The translations under genes and the position numbers were made by a program. Source: RUG13091 sp963619935 (GTDB taxonomy: Bacteria; Bacillota_I; Bacilli_A; RFN20; CAG-826). Taken from it: DNA of 23,336 bases. Of this stretch, positions 22,547 through 23,336 are shown piece after piece. Below the pieces are notes generated by a model that saw only the letters and a list, made by a program, of their open reading frames with translations, did no database searches and was not told where the DNA came from. Where the stretch lies: positions 1 to 23,336 of the forward strand of contig CAVEYA010000037.1 in NCBI GenBank assembly GCA_963619935.1. Direction: 5' to 3'. Within the stretch, counting starts at the first letter, position 1. Each line of letters starts with the position of its first letter.

Positions 22547-23336
22547 TTAGTTTTCATTTATAGAGCTATCTTTGCTTTTGTTTTTAAATGTAATCTTTTC
22601 CCAAAATCTATCTTCCCATTCATATTTACTAAAGTGTCTGCCAAATAGGAAAAAGTGGAGGAATGGTACGTAATAAGTTAATAAAATAATTACTGTTGTG
22701 GAAGCATAACAAAGAAGTGTTAATCCAATTATTACTAGTAATGTAATTATCCAGGAATCATAGAATAAACCCGAAAATGCTTTTAAAACGATTAAATGCA
22801 CGAAATACATTTCTAATGTGTATTTCCCACTAATCGCGATAACATTAGTTAATTTCTTTGCTAATTTGAATAATTCGATTATTCCAAGGTAAACTCCAAT
22901 ACAAAGAATTACCGCTAAGTAGTTATAACCAATGTCATCAAAGAAATACACTCCCATAAATTTTCTTTTGAAGTAGCAAAGAATTACTAATCCTATAAAA
23001 CATAGAATAGAAATAACATATGAGATAATTGGTTTATTAATTTTGAAATAATAATCCCCAATTAAATAACCAACTAAAAACGTTGGAGTAAATAATATAA
23101 AATAGTTATAACCAATAAAGTGATCGCTAGGAATAATATTTTTATTTCTAAGAATAACTATAATAGTTATTCCAATTGCGAACATGATAACGACGAATAA
23201 CTTTTTAAACTTCGGATACAATTTGCTAATTAATAGGCCAATATCTAAAGTTAAAGCAATAAATAAAAGTATCCAACATACCCATAAACCGCTGACTGGA
23301 TATTCCATTAATTTTTCAAAAGCTTCAGAGACATTC
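22547..23336 (-). CDS. Acyltransferase 3 family membrane protein (5' part outside window)
   Basis: The frame is open through the right edge (residues ...NVSEAFEKL precede the internal Met at 23308), so this is the C-terminal two-thirds or so of a larger protein. It has about seven hydrophobic segments. The pattern SGLWVCWILLFIAL, a middle GYLIGDYYFK, and GKYTLEMYFVHLIVL match the acyltransferase-3 (OafA/WecH-like) family, which acylates surface sugars or other extracytoplasmic substrates. The catalytic N-terminal histidine/arginine region is off-window. The C-terminal tail is charged and cytoplasmic. It is convergent with the sirtuin gene. Confidence 0.78.
   Translation of the reverse strand, partial: NVSEAFEKLMEYPVSGLWVCWILLFIALTLDIGLLISKLYPKFKKLFVVIMFAIGITIIVILRNKNIIPSDHFIGYNYFILFTPTFLVGYLIGDYYFKINKPIISYVISILCFIGLVILCYFKRKFMGVYFFDDIGYNYLAVILCIGVYLGIIELFKLAKKLTNVIAISGKYTLEMYFVHLIVLKAFSGLFYDSWIITLLVIIGLTLLCYASTTVIILLTYYVPFLHFFLFGRHFSKYEWEDRFWEKITFKNKSKDSSINEN

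Noticed and set aside
1..23336. CRISPR array, transposase, integrase or phage genes
   Set aside because: No regularly spaced direct repeats and no recombinase or phage-like proteins were seen on either strand.
1..23336. Mycoplasma-type genetic code (TGA as Trp)
   Set aside because: potB and the sirtuin gene end at TGA at natural family lengths, and tryptophan is encoded by TGG throughout.

Overview
The window is about 23.3 kb of low-GC (roughly one-third G+C by eye) chromosomal DNA. It has strong Shine-Dalgarno sites, sigma-A type promoters, CCA-encoding tRNA genes, lipobox lipoproteins and short overlapping gene joints. TGA is used as a stop (potB, the sirtuin gene) and tryptophan is TGG, so this is the standard bacterial code and not the Mycoplasma code. 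Taken together it suggests a small-genome member of the Bacilli (Erysipelotrichales, RF39 or Acholeplasma-like relatives, probably gut-associated). That placement is an inference. Two assembly gaps (13027-13324 and 15919-15964) show that this is a draft or metagenome-type scaffold.

Layout. 1-4833: a polyamine ABC importer operon potA(partial)-potB-potC-potD; PotA carries a duplicated TOBE unit and PotD is anchored by a C-terminal membrane helix. 4859-5231: promoter, tRNA-Cys, tRNA-Arg, tRNA-Pro and terminator. 5232-6330: a gene-poor stretch holding two decayed genes, followed by tRNA-Ala, tRNA-Met and a terminator (to 6525). 6589-7614: a DUF2804 protein. 7789-13026: four surface lipoproteins, one on the minus strand and three on the plus strand; the last runs into the first gap, which also swallows the 5' half of a tRNA-Ser. 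13546-15830 (minus strand): a two-gene unit, a GQSN-type (sialate O-acetylesterase-like) lipoprotein followed by a TMEM164/YwaF-type membrane protein with a large inserted domain.

15995-19139: a tightly packed unit of zinc-ribbon membrane protein, rsmE (16S rRNA m3U methyltransferase), an unrecognised gene and mtaB (tRNA ms2t6A methylthiotransferase). Then come rpmF (L32), deoC, and rpsU (S21, only 58 codons) apparently co-transcribed with initiator tRNA-fMet. 20619-22535 is a three-gene overlapping operon of a PNPOx-type flavin protein, a zinc-dependent macrodomain and a class-M sirtuin (SirTM): a predicted reversible ADP-ribosylation module. A partial acyltransferase-3 gene runs off the right edge on the minus strand.

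The most interesting items are the compact PNPOx/Zn-macro/SirTM operon, which has no lipoyl carrier or lipoate ligase beside it; the TMEM164-like protein with its inserted domain, paired with an esterase; the duplicated TOBE region in PotA; and an extra base in the T-arm of the initiator tRNA.
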